Shown here: piece by piece, positions 57,230 through 64,000 of the stretch
Position numbering within the stretch: position 1 is the stretch's first letter
Layout of the letters: each line of letters starts with the position of its first letter
Source of the DNA: Streptomyces violaceoruber
GTDB lineage: Bacteria > Actinomycetota > Actinomycetes > Streptomycetales > Streptomycetaceae
Direction of reading: 5' to 3'
NCBI RefSeq assembly: GCF_033406955.1
Contig: NZ_CP137734.1
Span: 6,324,001 to 6,388,000, forward strand
Length of the DNA stretch: 64,000 nucleotides
Made by a program: the position numbers and the translations under genes
Notes under the pieces: model-generated
Told to the model about the DNA's origin: nothing
Seen by the model: only the letters and a program-made list of their open reading frames with translations
Databases searched by the model: none

Positions 57230-58024
57230 ATGACGCGAACCGACGGATACCTCCTCGACAACGGGCAGTCCGAGGCGGCGGAGCGCTTCGACGCCTTCGC
57301 CACGCTCTTCGATCCCACGACGTTCCGGCACCTGGAGGCACTCGGCGTCGGCCCCGGCTGGCGCTGCTGGGAGGTCGGAGCCGGAGGCACCTCCGTGGCG
57401 TCGTGGCTGGCCAAGCGGGTGGGGCCGACCGGCAGGGTCCTCGCGACGGACATCGACACCTCGCGGGTCGCCCCGGCCGGCCGGCCGCCGGTCGAGGTGC
57501 GCGTGCACGACGTGGGGGCGGAAGAACCACCCGGCGAGGGCTTCGACCTGGTCCACGCCCGGCTCGTCCTCGTCCATGTCCCCGACCGGGACCGGGCGTT
57601 GCGGTCGATGATCAAGGCCCTGCGCCCCGGTGGCCGCCTCCTGGTCGAGGACGCGGACCCGGCACTCCAGCCCCTGCTCTGCCCCGACGAGCACGGACCC
57701 GAGCAGGCGCTGGCGAACCGGCTCCGGCACGGCTTCCGCCAACTGCTGTCCGGTCGCGGCGCCGACCTCTCCTACGGCCGCCGGCTGCCCCGGCTGCTCC
57801 GGGAGGCGGGACTGCGCAGAGTGGAGGCCGACGCCTACTTCCCGGTCACCTCAGCCGCGTGCGCCGCGCTGGAGTCAGCGACGGTACGGCAGGTCCGCGA
57901 CCAGCTGGTCGCCGCCCAAGTGGCCACCCACGACGACATCGACCGCCACCTCGCGAACGTCGCGTCCGGCGGCATGGACCTCGCGACGGCGCCGATGATC
58001 TCGGCGTGGGGACGCAAGGGGTGA
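57230..58024 (+). CDS. SAM-dependent methyltransferase
   Basis: 264 residues. The SAM motif is WRCWEVGAGGTSVASWLAKRVG with D in VLATDIDTS, then FDLVHARLVLVHVPDRD and LRPGGRLLVEDAD. The family is ubiE-like and acts on small molecules or lipids; the acceptor is unknown. No Shine-Dalgarno is visible; the start is set by the family beginning (DNGQSEAAERFDAFATLFD). Confidence 0.86.
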   Translation: MTRTDGYLLDNGQSEAAERFDAFATLFDPTTFRHLEALGVGPGWRCWEVGAGGTSVASWLAKRVGPTGRVLATDIDTSRVAPAGRPPVEVRVHDVGAEEPPGEGFDLVHARLVLVHVPDRDRALRSMIKALRPGGRLLVEDADPALQPLLCPDEHGPEQALANRLRHGFRQLLSGRGADLSYGRRLPRLLREAGLRRVEADAYFPVTSAACAALESATVRQVRDQLVAAQVATHDDIDRHLANVASGGMDLATAPMISAWGRKG

Positions 58025-58037
58025 CCCCTGAGTCCCG

Positions 58038-58973
58038 CTAACCGTCGCCCGGCCCCCGGCCGGCCGCTCGTGGCGGTCTCCCGCCCACCCGTTCGACCGC
58101 CCGTGCGCCCGCCCGGCACCCGGCGGCCGTGGCCTCCTCGGCCTCCGCGCCCGCGAGCAGTGCGGCGAGGAACGCGCCGGTGAAGGCGTCGCCGGCGCCC
58201 GTACTGTCCCGCGGTGCCGCCGTGACCGCGGCGACCCGCGCCCCCACGGTGCCGGACCGCGCCACCAGGGCCCCCTTCGCCCCCTGCTTGACGATCACCA
58301 GCGGTACGTGCCGGCTGAGCTTGGCCGCCGCGTCCGCCACGTCGGGCAGGCCGGTGAGCAGACACGCCTCGTCGCGGCTGGGCAGCAGCACGTCCACGCC
58401 CTCGACCAGGCCGAGGAAGCGGTCGACGCCCAGCTCGGTGAGGAACCCGGCCGACGCCGGGTCCAGACTGACCGGCACCCCACGCGCGCGAGCCGCCGCC
58501 AGGGCGACCGACACCAGGGCGCGGCCCGGCTCCGAGAAGAGAAGGTAGCCCGAGAGGTGCAGCCGGCCCACGCCGTCGAGCAGCGTGTCCGACCAGTCGC
58601 CCGGCCCGATCCGCAACGCCGCCCCGCTGTCCGTGAGGAACGTCCGCTCGGCCGAGTCGGCGGTGTCGACCAGGCAGATCACCGTCCCCGTGGGCGCCGC
58701 CGAGTCGACGACCAGGAGCGGACGCACCCCGCACGCCGTCAGCTCCCGTTCGTGCCAGGCGGACGCGTCGGTGCCCACCCGGCCCAGCAGCCGCACGTCC
58801 CCGCACCCCTCGTGCGCGGCCCAGCAGGCCACGTTGGCGCCCGCCCCGCCGGGCAGCCGCCGCACCGCGGCGGCGGTGTCCGTGCCGGGGGCCAGCGGCC
58901 CCCGATGCCGGGCGACGATGTCGGTGACCACGTCCCCGACGACCAGCAGCGCACCGCCCGGGGCCAGGCTCAT
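58038..58973 (-). CDS. psuK: PfkB-family carbohydrate kinase, probable pseudouridine kinase
   Basis: 311 residues. The N-terminal GDVVTDIVARHRGPLAPGTDT and GGAGANVACWAA and the C-terminal catalytic motif DSTGAGDAFTGAF (with the base Asp in GAGD) define PfkB kinases. The ATG overlaps the psuG stop by four bases, so the two are coupled. Together they should phosphorylate pseudouridine and split the product into uracil and ribose-5-phosphate. The specificity rests on the neighbour gene. Confidence 0.9.
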   Translation of the reverse strand: MSLAPGGALLVVGDVVTDIVARHRGPLAPGTDTAAAVRRLPGGAGANVACWAAHEGCGDVRLLGRVGTDASAWHERELTACGVRPLLVVDSAAPTGTVICLVDTADSAERTFLTDSGAALRIGPGDWSDTLLDGVGRLHLSGYLLFSEPGRALVSVALAAARARGVPVSLDPASAGFLTELGVDRFLGLVEGVDVLLPSRDEACLLTGLPDVADAAAKLSRHVPLVIVKQGAKGALVARSGTVGARVAAVTAAPRDSTGAGDAFTGAFLAALLAGAEAEEATAAGCRAGARAVERVGGRPPRAAGRGPGDG

Positions 58974-59878
58974 GCCCCGGTCCAGGCCGCCGCGATCCGG
59001 GCCGCCAGCCGCACGTTCCCCCGCACCGCCGCCAGGTTGGCGCTCAGCGAGGCGCCGTCGGTGAGCCGCACCAGGCGTTCGAGGAGGAACGGCGTGACCG
59101 CCTGGCCCGTGACACCCTCCGCCTCGCAGGCGTGCAGCGCGTCCGCGAGCACGCGCGCGTGGAGTCCGGGATCGAGCTGCTCCTGCTCGGGAACGGGGTT
59201 GGCGACCACGAGCGCGGACCGCGGCCCGTCCAGCGCGTCCTGCGCCCGCATGACCGCTGCCACCTGCCCCGGGTCGTCCAGCGTCCAGTCCACCGGATGC
59301 CCCGAGTCGGACAGGTAGAAGCCGGGGAAGCGGTCCGTCCCGTAACCGGCCACGGCGACCCCCAGCGTCTCCAGCCGCTGCAGCGTCGCCGGCACGTCCA
59401 GGATCGACTTCACGCCCGCGCAGACCACGGTGATCCGGGTGCGGGCCAGCAGACCCAGGTCGGCCGACTCGTCCTGCGTCACCGTCCACTCCCGGTGGAC
59501 GCCGCCCAGCCCTCCCGTGGCGAACACCCGTACGCCCGCGAGGTCCGCCAGCAGGGCGGTCGCCGACACGGTGGTCGCCCCGCTCGCGCCGGAGGCCACC
59601 GCGAGCGGCAGGTCCCGGTGTCCCAGCTTGCGGATGCCGTCCTCGCCGGCGACCCGTTCCAGCTGCTCCTTGTCCAGGCCGACATGCGGCCGGCCGTCCA
59701 GCACGGCGATCGTCGCCGGTACGGCACCCTCCTGCCGCACCGCCTCCTCCAGCTCCCGCGCCACCAGCAGATTGCGCGGGCGGGGCAAGCCGTGCGCGAT
59801 GATCGTGGACTCCAGGGCCACCACGGGGCGACGCGCGTCCATCGCCTCCCGCACCTCTTCCGACAGCACCAGCATCAC
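58970..59878 (-). CDS. psuG: Pseudouridine-5'-phosphate glycosidase
   Basis: 302 residues from GTG with AGGAGG at seven bases (an ATG follows immediately). Family landmarks: VALESTIIAHGLPRPRN, GATTVSATALLADLAGV, FATGGLGGVHR and NPVPEQEQLD. A conserved lysine for the Schiff-base-type mechanism lies in AGVKSILDVP, and metal-binding Asp and Glu residues fit. It breaks the C-C bond of pseudouridine phosphate in the cytoplasm. The kinase follows directly. Confidence 0.94.
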   Translation of the reverse strand: MMLVLSEEVREAMDARRPVVALESTIIAHGLPRPRNLLVARELEEAVRQEGAVPATIAVLDGRPHVGLDKEQLERVAGEDGIRKLGHRDLPLAVASGASGATTVSATALLADLAGVRVFATGGLGGVHREWTVTQDESADLGLLARTRITVVCAGVKSILDVPATLQRLETLGVAVAGYGTDRFPGFYLSDSGHPVDWTLDDPGQVAAVMRAQDALDGPRSALVVANPVPEQEQLDPGLHARVLADALHACEAEGVTGQAVTPFLLERLVRLTDGASLSANLAAVRGNVRLAARIAAAWTGA

Positions 59879-60016
59879 GCGCCTGCCTCCTGTCCGACGG
59901 TTCTCCCTCAGGTCCGGTCTCCCCTCATCCCTGGCGGGTGCGGGACCGGGTCAAACCCCGAAGGCCCCGGAACCGACCCCTTGCGGCCCCCGGGACCGGC
60001 CGTGAGCCTGGGAGCC

Positions 60017-60445
60017 ATGACGGACCACACGACACGTCTCGACCACATCGTCCTCTGGGTGCGCGACCCGGTTGCCGCGGCCGGCTTCTACGAGAAGAAC
60101 CTGGGCCTCGAGCCCCTGCGGATCACCGAGTACGCCGCGGGGACCGTGAGTTTCCCCTCCGTGCGCCTCAACGACGAGACCATCCTCGACCTCGCACCGC
60201 ACGCCATGGCGGACCGCATGCGCATGGTCCCCGGCGCCGACGCCAGTGCCGGGCATCCCGTCAACCACATCTGCGTGTCCCTGTCCCCGCACGACTTCGA
60301 CGCCCTGCGCACTCGCCTGGAGGAGCAGTCCATCCCGGTCTCGGACCTCTCGTACGACTCCTACGGCGCCCGCGGCATGGCCAGGCGCAGCTTCTACTTC
60401 GGCGACCCGGACGGCAACATCATCGAGGCCCGGCACTACGAGTAG
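60017..60445 (+). CDS. VOC-family (glyoxalase/dioxygenase-fold) protein
   Basis: 142 residues from an ATG with GGAGCC upstream. One VOC domain with the first metal ligand in RLDHIVLWVRD, the second unit PVNHICVSLSPHDFD, and the last ligand in YFGDPDGNIIEARHYE. The metal ligands H/H/E are present, so it can be an active enzyme (lyase, isomerase or oxygenase). The substrate is unknown. Confidence 0.88.
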   Translation: MTDHTTRLDHIVLWVRDPVAAAGFYEKNLGLEPLRITEYAAGTVSFPSVRLNDETILDLAPHAMADRMRMVPGADASAGHPVNHICVSLSPHDFDALRTRLEEQSIPVSDLSYDSYGARGMARRSFYFGDPDGNIIEARHYE

Positions 60446-60469
60446 CCCCGCCCGGCCGCTGTCCGCCCC

Positions 60470-61024
60470 TCAGAACAGCGGCTCGGGCAGCACACCCTCC
60501 AGCGCGAGCAGCCGCCGCTTGGTGTCCACGCCGCCGCCGAACCCGCCGATGCCGCCGTCGCTCTCCACGACCCGGTGGCACGGCACGACGACCGGCAGCG
60601 GATTGGCCCCCATGGCCATGCCCACCGCCTGGGCGGCACCCGGCTGGCCCACCCGGCCGGCCAGGTCGCCGTAGCCGACGACCGAGCCGTAGGGGACGCC
60701 GGACGCCAGCTCGCGCAGCACCTGCCGGTTGAAGCCCGAGATCAGCGACCAGTCCAGCGGCAGCTCGAAGTCGCGCCTCCGGCCCGCGAAGTAGGCCTCG
60801 ACCTGGCGTATCGCCTCGGCGAGCAGCGGGGAGCCGGGCGCCTCGACGGGCTCCGTGCCCAGTCGGGCCGCGAGCCTTTCGAGCGCCCGGCCGCGCGTCG
60901 CGTCGGTGGCGTGGAACACCACGTTGACGAGGCCGTCGTGGGTGGCGGCCAGCAGCAGCGGACCTATGTCGGTGCCGACGACGGTCCACACGACCTGCTG
61001 CTCGTACTGCCCGTGGCTGTCCAT
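60470..61024 (-). CDS. ogt: Methylated-DNA--protein-cysteine methyltransferase
   Basis: 184 residues. The acceptor is C149 in VPCHRVV, inside the conserved NPLPVVVPCHRVVESDGG; the helix-turn-helix RELASGVPYGSVVGYGDLA is in front. It repairs O6-methylguanine by taking the alkyl group on the cysteine, a single-use reaction. A TACCGT box six bases before the ATG suggests a leaderless transcript. Confidence 0.96.
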   Translation of the reverse strand: MDSHGQYEQQVVWTVVGTDIGPLLLAATHDGLVNVVFHATDATRGRALERLAARLGTEPVEAPGSPLLAEAIRQVEAYFAGRRRDFELPLDWSLISGFNRQVLRELASGVPYGSVVGYGDLAGRVGQPGAAQAVGMAMGANPLPVVVPCHRVVESDGGIGGFGGGVDTKRRLLALEGVLPEPLF

Positions 61025-61030
61025 GTGCCC

Positions 61031-61036
61031 ACGGTA
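61031..61036 (-). promoter_or_regulatory. -10 box (TACCGT) 6 nt before the ogt ATG
   Basis: On the minus strand TACCGT is followed by GGGCAC and ATG; no ribosome site is present. Confidence 0.5.
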
Positions 61037-61061
61037 CGGCCCGCCACCGACAACGCCCGGG

Positions 61062-61931
61062 TCAGTCCACGGCGTCCCGCACCACGTCGGGCTTGTTGGT
61101 GATGATGCCGTCGACGTCGTACCCGGCGACCCGGCGCGCGGTGTCCGCGTCGTTCACCGTCCAGGTGAGGACCTCGAGCGGCCTGCCGTGCGGTCCGGTG
61201 AACGCGTGGACCGCGGACACGTAGCTCATGGAGAGGGAGCCGTACGACGGGTTGATCTGGTCGGCGAACTCCGCGTACGCCGGCAGCTCGGACACGGCCG
61301 GGGTGCCGAGGAACCCGGTCTTGACGGCGGGCTTGAGGTCGTGGACCGTCCGGATGCTGTCGGCGTCGAAGCTCTGCACGACCAGCCGTCCCGCCACGTG
61401 CCGCCGGTCGAGCCAGCCCTCGTTGGCGAGGACCTTGAGGGCCTGCTGTTCGATGCCCGGGTACAGCCCCGGGCTCTTCAGCTCCAGGAGCAGCTTCTGG
61501 TGGTTGTGCTCCACGCGGTGCACGTACTGCTCCAGCGTCGGCACGCGCGCGCCCGCGTACTCGGACCCGAACCAGCTCCCCGCGTCCAGCCGCGCGATCT
61601 CGGCGGCGGTGAAGTCCTTCACCTTCCAGGGAGAGCGGTCGGGGAAGACCTCCTCCACGTCGGTCGTCCGGGCCAGGCTCTCGTCGTGGAGGACGACCAG
61701 TTCGCCGTCCCGGGTGCGCTGGACGTCGTTCTCCACCCAGCGGATGCCCAGCTCGGCCGCCCGGTCGACGGCGGCCAGCGTGTTCTCCGGCGCGTACCCG
61801 GAAGCACCCCGGTGGGCCACGACCGTGGGCCCGTCGTCCCCCGCCTCGTCCGCCCGCGCGTGCGAGAGCGGAGCCGTGAGGGCGACTCCAAGAAGGGCGG
61901 TGGTCGTGACGGCTACTGCGCGCACGTGCAT
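61062..61931 (-). CDS. Secreted glycerophosphodiester phosphodiesterase
   Basis: 289 residues. Residues 1-27 are a signal peptide ending at SHARA. The GDPD motif HRGASGYAPENTLAAVDRA (H in HRG and the E in PENT) begins near residue 39, with the metal pair in WVENDVQRTRDGELVVLHD and the second histidine in LHD. The LLELKSPGLYPGIE and WTVNDADTARR stretches complete the TIM barrel. It releases glycerol phosphate from lipid head groups outside the cell. Confidence 0.94.
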   Translation of the reverse strand: MHVRAVAVTTTALLGVALTAPLSHARADEAGDDGPTVVAHRGASGYAPENTLAAVDRAAELGIRWVENDVQRTRDGELVVLHDESLARTTDVEEVFPDRSPWKVKDFTAAEIARLDAGSWFGSEYAGARVPTLEQYVHRVEHNHQKLLLELKSPGLYPGIEQQALKVLANEGWLDRRHVAGRLVVQSFDADSIRTVHDLKPAVKTGFLGTPAVSELPAYAEFADQINPSYGSLSMSYVSAVHAFTGPHGRPLEVLTWTVNDADTARRVAGYDVDGIITNKPDVVRDAVD

Positions 61932-62222
61932 GCGTACTCCTCGCGTCGAACGATCACGGACAGCACCACTGTGACATCAGAGAGTCAACGAAAGAGGGGT
62001 GCGGAGTGGCCACAGGCTGAATGGAGTTGCTCAACTACGCTCACGGGGGCGGCACAACTGGGGCGAGACCGTGATTCTTTGCCGGAGAAACGTTCGACCA
62101 TTCCGGTGGACGCCATACTCTCTGCCTCGACCCTGAATCGTTCGCGCGGTCCTGGGAGGGGGCGCACATCAGGAGAATCCGGGACACCACCGGGGCGTAA
62201 GAAGGCGGAAGGGCAGCCGCAC

Positions 62223-63101
62223 ATGCACAGCACCGTCCAAGGATTCGGCTACGGACTCGTCACACCGCTGGTGGCCTACCTCATGGCCTGTCTCGGCGGC
62301 GCCCTCGGTCTGCGCTGCACCGCCAGGGCCGTGCTGGTCAGCCGTTCCTGGCGCCCCGGCTGGCTCGCCCTCGGCTCGGCGGCGATCGGCTCCGGCATCT
62401 GGACCATGCACTTCGTCGCGATGATGGGCTTCACGATCGAGCACACCCCGATCCGCTACGACTGGCTGATGACCTTCGCCAGCCTGGCCGTCGCGATCGT
62501 CATGGTGGGCGTCGGGATCTTCATCGTCGGCTACCGGGGCGCGCGCGGGACCGCCCTGTTCACCGGCGGCACCATCACCGGCCTGGGCATCGCCTCGATG
62601 CACTACCTGGGAATGGCCGGTATGCACCTGGACGGACAGCTGACGTACAACACGTTCACCGTCGCCGTGTCCGTCGTCATAGCCATGGTCGCCGCCACCG
62701 CCGCCCTGTGGGCGGCCGGACAGGTCCGGGGCTTCCTGTGGAGTGTGGGCGCGGCCCTGATCATGGGGCTGGCCGTCACCGGCATGCACTACACGGGCAT
62801 GGCCGCGGTCGAGGTCCACCTCAGCGGCACCGCCGAGCCCTCCGTCGGCGGATCGCCCGCCGAACTGCTGGCCCCCATGCTGATCGGCCCCCTCGCCTTC
62901 CTCCTCCTCGCCGGCGTCGTCGTCATGTTCGACCCGCTGATGGTGATGGGCAGGCCCGCCCGGGTCCCCGCCGAGCGGAAGCCGGGCATCCCCGCCCACA
63001 CCGAGGTCCCGCGCACGATCCGCCATCCGGCACACCACCGCCCGCGCCGCACCCGCCACCCCCTCGGCCACCGGCGCTCCCGCACCCCGCAGAACCGCTG
63101 A
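62223..63101 (+). CDS. MHYT-domain integral membrane sensor protein
   Basis: 292 residues with seven membrane helices. Three MHYT-type motifs appear: TMHFVAM, SMHYLGM and GMHYTGM, each near the outer face; they are thought to bind copper and sense oxygen, CO or NO. No GGDEF or kinase domain is attached; the C-terminal 50 residues are Arg/His/Pro-rich and cytoplasmic. The start follows GGAAGGG. The 291-bp spacer upstream is relatively AT-rich; no clear operator was seen. Confidence 0.9.
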   Translation: MHSTVQGFGYGLVTPLVAYLMACLGGALGLRCTARAVLVSRSWRPGWLALGSAAIGSGIWTMHFVAMMGFTIEHTPIRYDWLMTFASLAVAIVMVGVGIFIVGYRGARGTALFTGGTITGLGIASMHYLGMAGMHLDGQLTYNTFTVAVSVVIAMVAATAALWAAGQVRGFLWSVGAALIMGLAVTGMHYTGMAAVEVHLSGTAEPSVGGSPAELLAPMLIGPLAFLLLAGVVVMFDPLMVMGRPARVPAERKPGIPAHTEVPRTIRHPAHHRPRRTRHPLGHRRSRTPQNR

Positions 63102-63127
63102 CGGGACCCGTTGTCAGTGCGGGGTCG

Positions 63128-63133
63128 TACGGT
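63128..63133 (+). promoter_or_regulatory. -10 box (TACGGT) 7 nt before the uvrB ATG
   Basis: TACGGT followed by seven bases and ATG, with no clear Shine-Dalgarno; leaderless start likely. Confidence 0.5.
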
Positions 63134-63140
63134 GGAACCC

Positions 63141-64000
63141 ATGCGGCCCGTTTCCCAGATCGAACGCACGGTGGCGCCCTTCGAGGTCGTCAGCCCCTAC
63201 CAGCCGAGCGGTGACCAGCCGACGGCCATCGCCGAGCTGGCCCGGCGCGTCCAGGCAGGCGAGAAGGACGTCGTCCTGCTCGGCGCGACCGGCACCGGCA
63301 AGTCCGCCACCACCGCGTGGATGATCGAAAAGCTCCAGCGCCCCACCCTGGTGATGGCGCCGAACAAGACCCTGGCCGCCCAGCTGGCCAACGAGTTCCG
63401 CGAGCTGCTGCCGAACAACGCCGTCGAGTACTTCGTCTCGTACTACGACTACTACCAGCCCGAGGCCTACGTCCCCCAGTCGGACACCTACATCGAGAAG
63501 GACTCCTCGATCAACGAGGAGGTGGAGCGCCTGCGCCACTCCGCCACCAACTCGCTGCTCACCCGCCGTGACGTCATCGTGGTCGCCTCCGTGTCCTGCA
63601 TCTACGGCCTCGGCACCCCGCAGGAGTACGTGGACCGCATGGTCCCGCTGCGGGTCGGCGAGGAGCACGACCGGGACGAGCTGCTGCGCCGCTTCGTCGA
63701 CATCCAGTACACGCGCAACGACATGGCCTTCGCGCGCGGCACCTTCCGGGTGCGCGGCGACACCATCGAGATCTTCCCGGTCTACGAGGAGCTGGCCGTC
63801 CGCATCGAGATGTTCGGCGACGAGATCGAGGCCCTGTCCACCCTCCACCCGGTCACCGGCGAGATCATCAGCGACGACCAGCAGCTGTACGTCTTCCCGG
63901 CCTCCCACTACGTCGCCGGTCCCGAGCGCCTGGAGCGTGCGGTCAACGACATCGAGAAGGAGCTGGCCGAGCGCCTGACCGAGCTGGAGAAGCAGGGCAA
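63141..64000 (+). CDS. uvrB: Excinuclease ABC subunit B, N-terminal part
   Basis: The gene runs off the right edge; 286 codons are visible. The start gives MRPVSQIERTVAPFEVVSPY, the usual beginning in Streptomyces. The Walker A motif GATGTGKS is near residue 47, followed by KTLAAQLANEFRELLP and the beta-hairpin region YYDYYQPEAYVP that inserts into damaged DNA. VVASVSCIYGLG is motif-III-like. It verifies lesions with UvrA and UvrC. The C-terminal helicase and UVR parts lie outside the window. Confidence 0.97.
   Translation, partial: MRPVSQIERTVAPFEVVSPYQPSGDQPTAIAELARRVQAGEKDVVLLGATGTGKSATTAWMIEKLQRPTLVMAPNKTLAAQLANEFRELLPNNAVEYFVSYYDYYQPEAYVPQSDTYIEKDSSINEEVERLRHSATNSLLTRRDVIVVASVSCIYGLGTPQEYVDRMVPLRVGEEHDRDELLRRFVDIQYTRNDMAFARGTFRVRGDTIEIFPVYEELAVRIEMFGDEIEALSTLHPVTGEIISDDQQLYVFPASHYVAGPERLERAVNDIEKELAERLTELEKQG

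Noticed and set aside
1..64000. CRISPR arrays, prophage genes, full insertion sequences with a transposase
   Set aside because: No regular spaced repeats, no phage structural genes and no transposase motifs were seen.

Overview
The window is high-GC DNA (very strong G/C bias at third codon positions, GTG starts, TTA codons almost absent) with the gene content and style of a Streptomyces chromosome core region. It holds about 62 protein genes, one tRNA gene and two small inverted-repeat elements. There is no prophage, rRNA operon, CRISPR array or large biosynthetic cluster.

Layout. 1-5300: the tail of gltD, a chitosanase/rhomboid pair, a VWA protein, a SIMPL protein, a zinc metallopeptidase and chorismate mutase. 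5400-12700: aminopeptidase N, a two-gene siderophore-type pair (PLP decarboxylase plus N-hydroxylase) and a Tat-exported 5'-nucleotidase. 12890-15405: pyruvate kinase, an unusual tRNA with a CAA anticodon, and an ANTAR response regulator. 15480-21243: a five-gene branched-chain amino-acid ABC transporter on the minus strand. 21530-25880: two small surface proteins, a first MITE-like element, a thioesterase and an FdhF/YdeP-type oxidoreductase. 26135-37281: polA, a secreted transglycosylase, hrpB, a methyltransferase and rpsA, the last with a clear promoter and terminator. 37359-43531: PAC2 protein, coaE, TPR protein, methyltransferases, a DoxX gene broken at a C10 tract, an S4 protein, a uracil-DNA glycosylase and proline iminopeptidase. 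43536-49787: a second MITE-like element, GNAT/RidA pair, nucleotidyltransferase, FUSC exporter, amidohydrolase and a DUF899 gene. 49943-52708: a developmental-type regulatory locus (small protein, HATPase plus partner, divergent XRE/Scr1 regulator and DUF397 protein). 52859-64000: an orphan gltD paralog, corA, a methyltransferase, psuG-psuK, a VOC protein, ogt, a GDPD, an MHYT membrane protein and the start of uvrB.

How things work together. Several units look transcriptionally or translationally coupled: the liv genes (4-nt overlap between livG and livF, plus a perfect 13-bp hairpin after the binding-protein gene), the decarboxylase/hydroxylase pair, psuG-psuK, RidA-GNAT, FUSC-amidohydrolase, HATPase-partner and XRE-DUF397. 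At least nine genes have a TANNNT box only 6-8 nt before the start codon, the layout expected for leaderless transcripts.

Most interesting signals: the two related MITE-like elements, each ending exactly at a TAG stop codon of the neighbouring gene; a class-I-shaped tRNA with a leucine (CAA) anticodon; the regulatory locus with twin palindromes and an early TTA codon; the C10 tract in doxX; an 11-bp direct-repeat array before a TTA-containing DUF899 gene; and the orphan siderophore pair. Motifs, starts and repeats were read directly from the sequence; family assignments rest on recognised motifs, without any database search.
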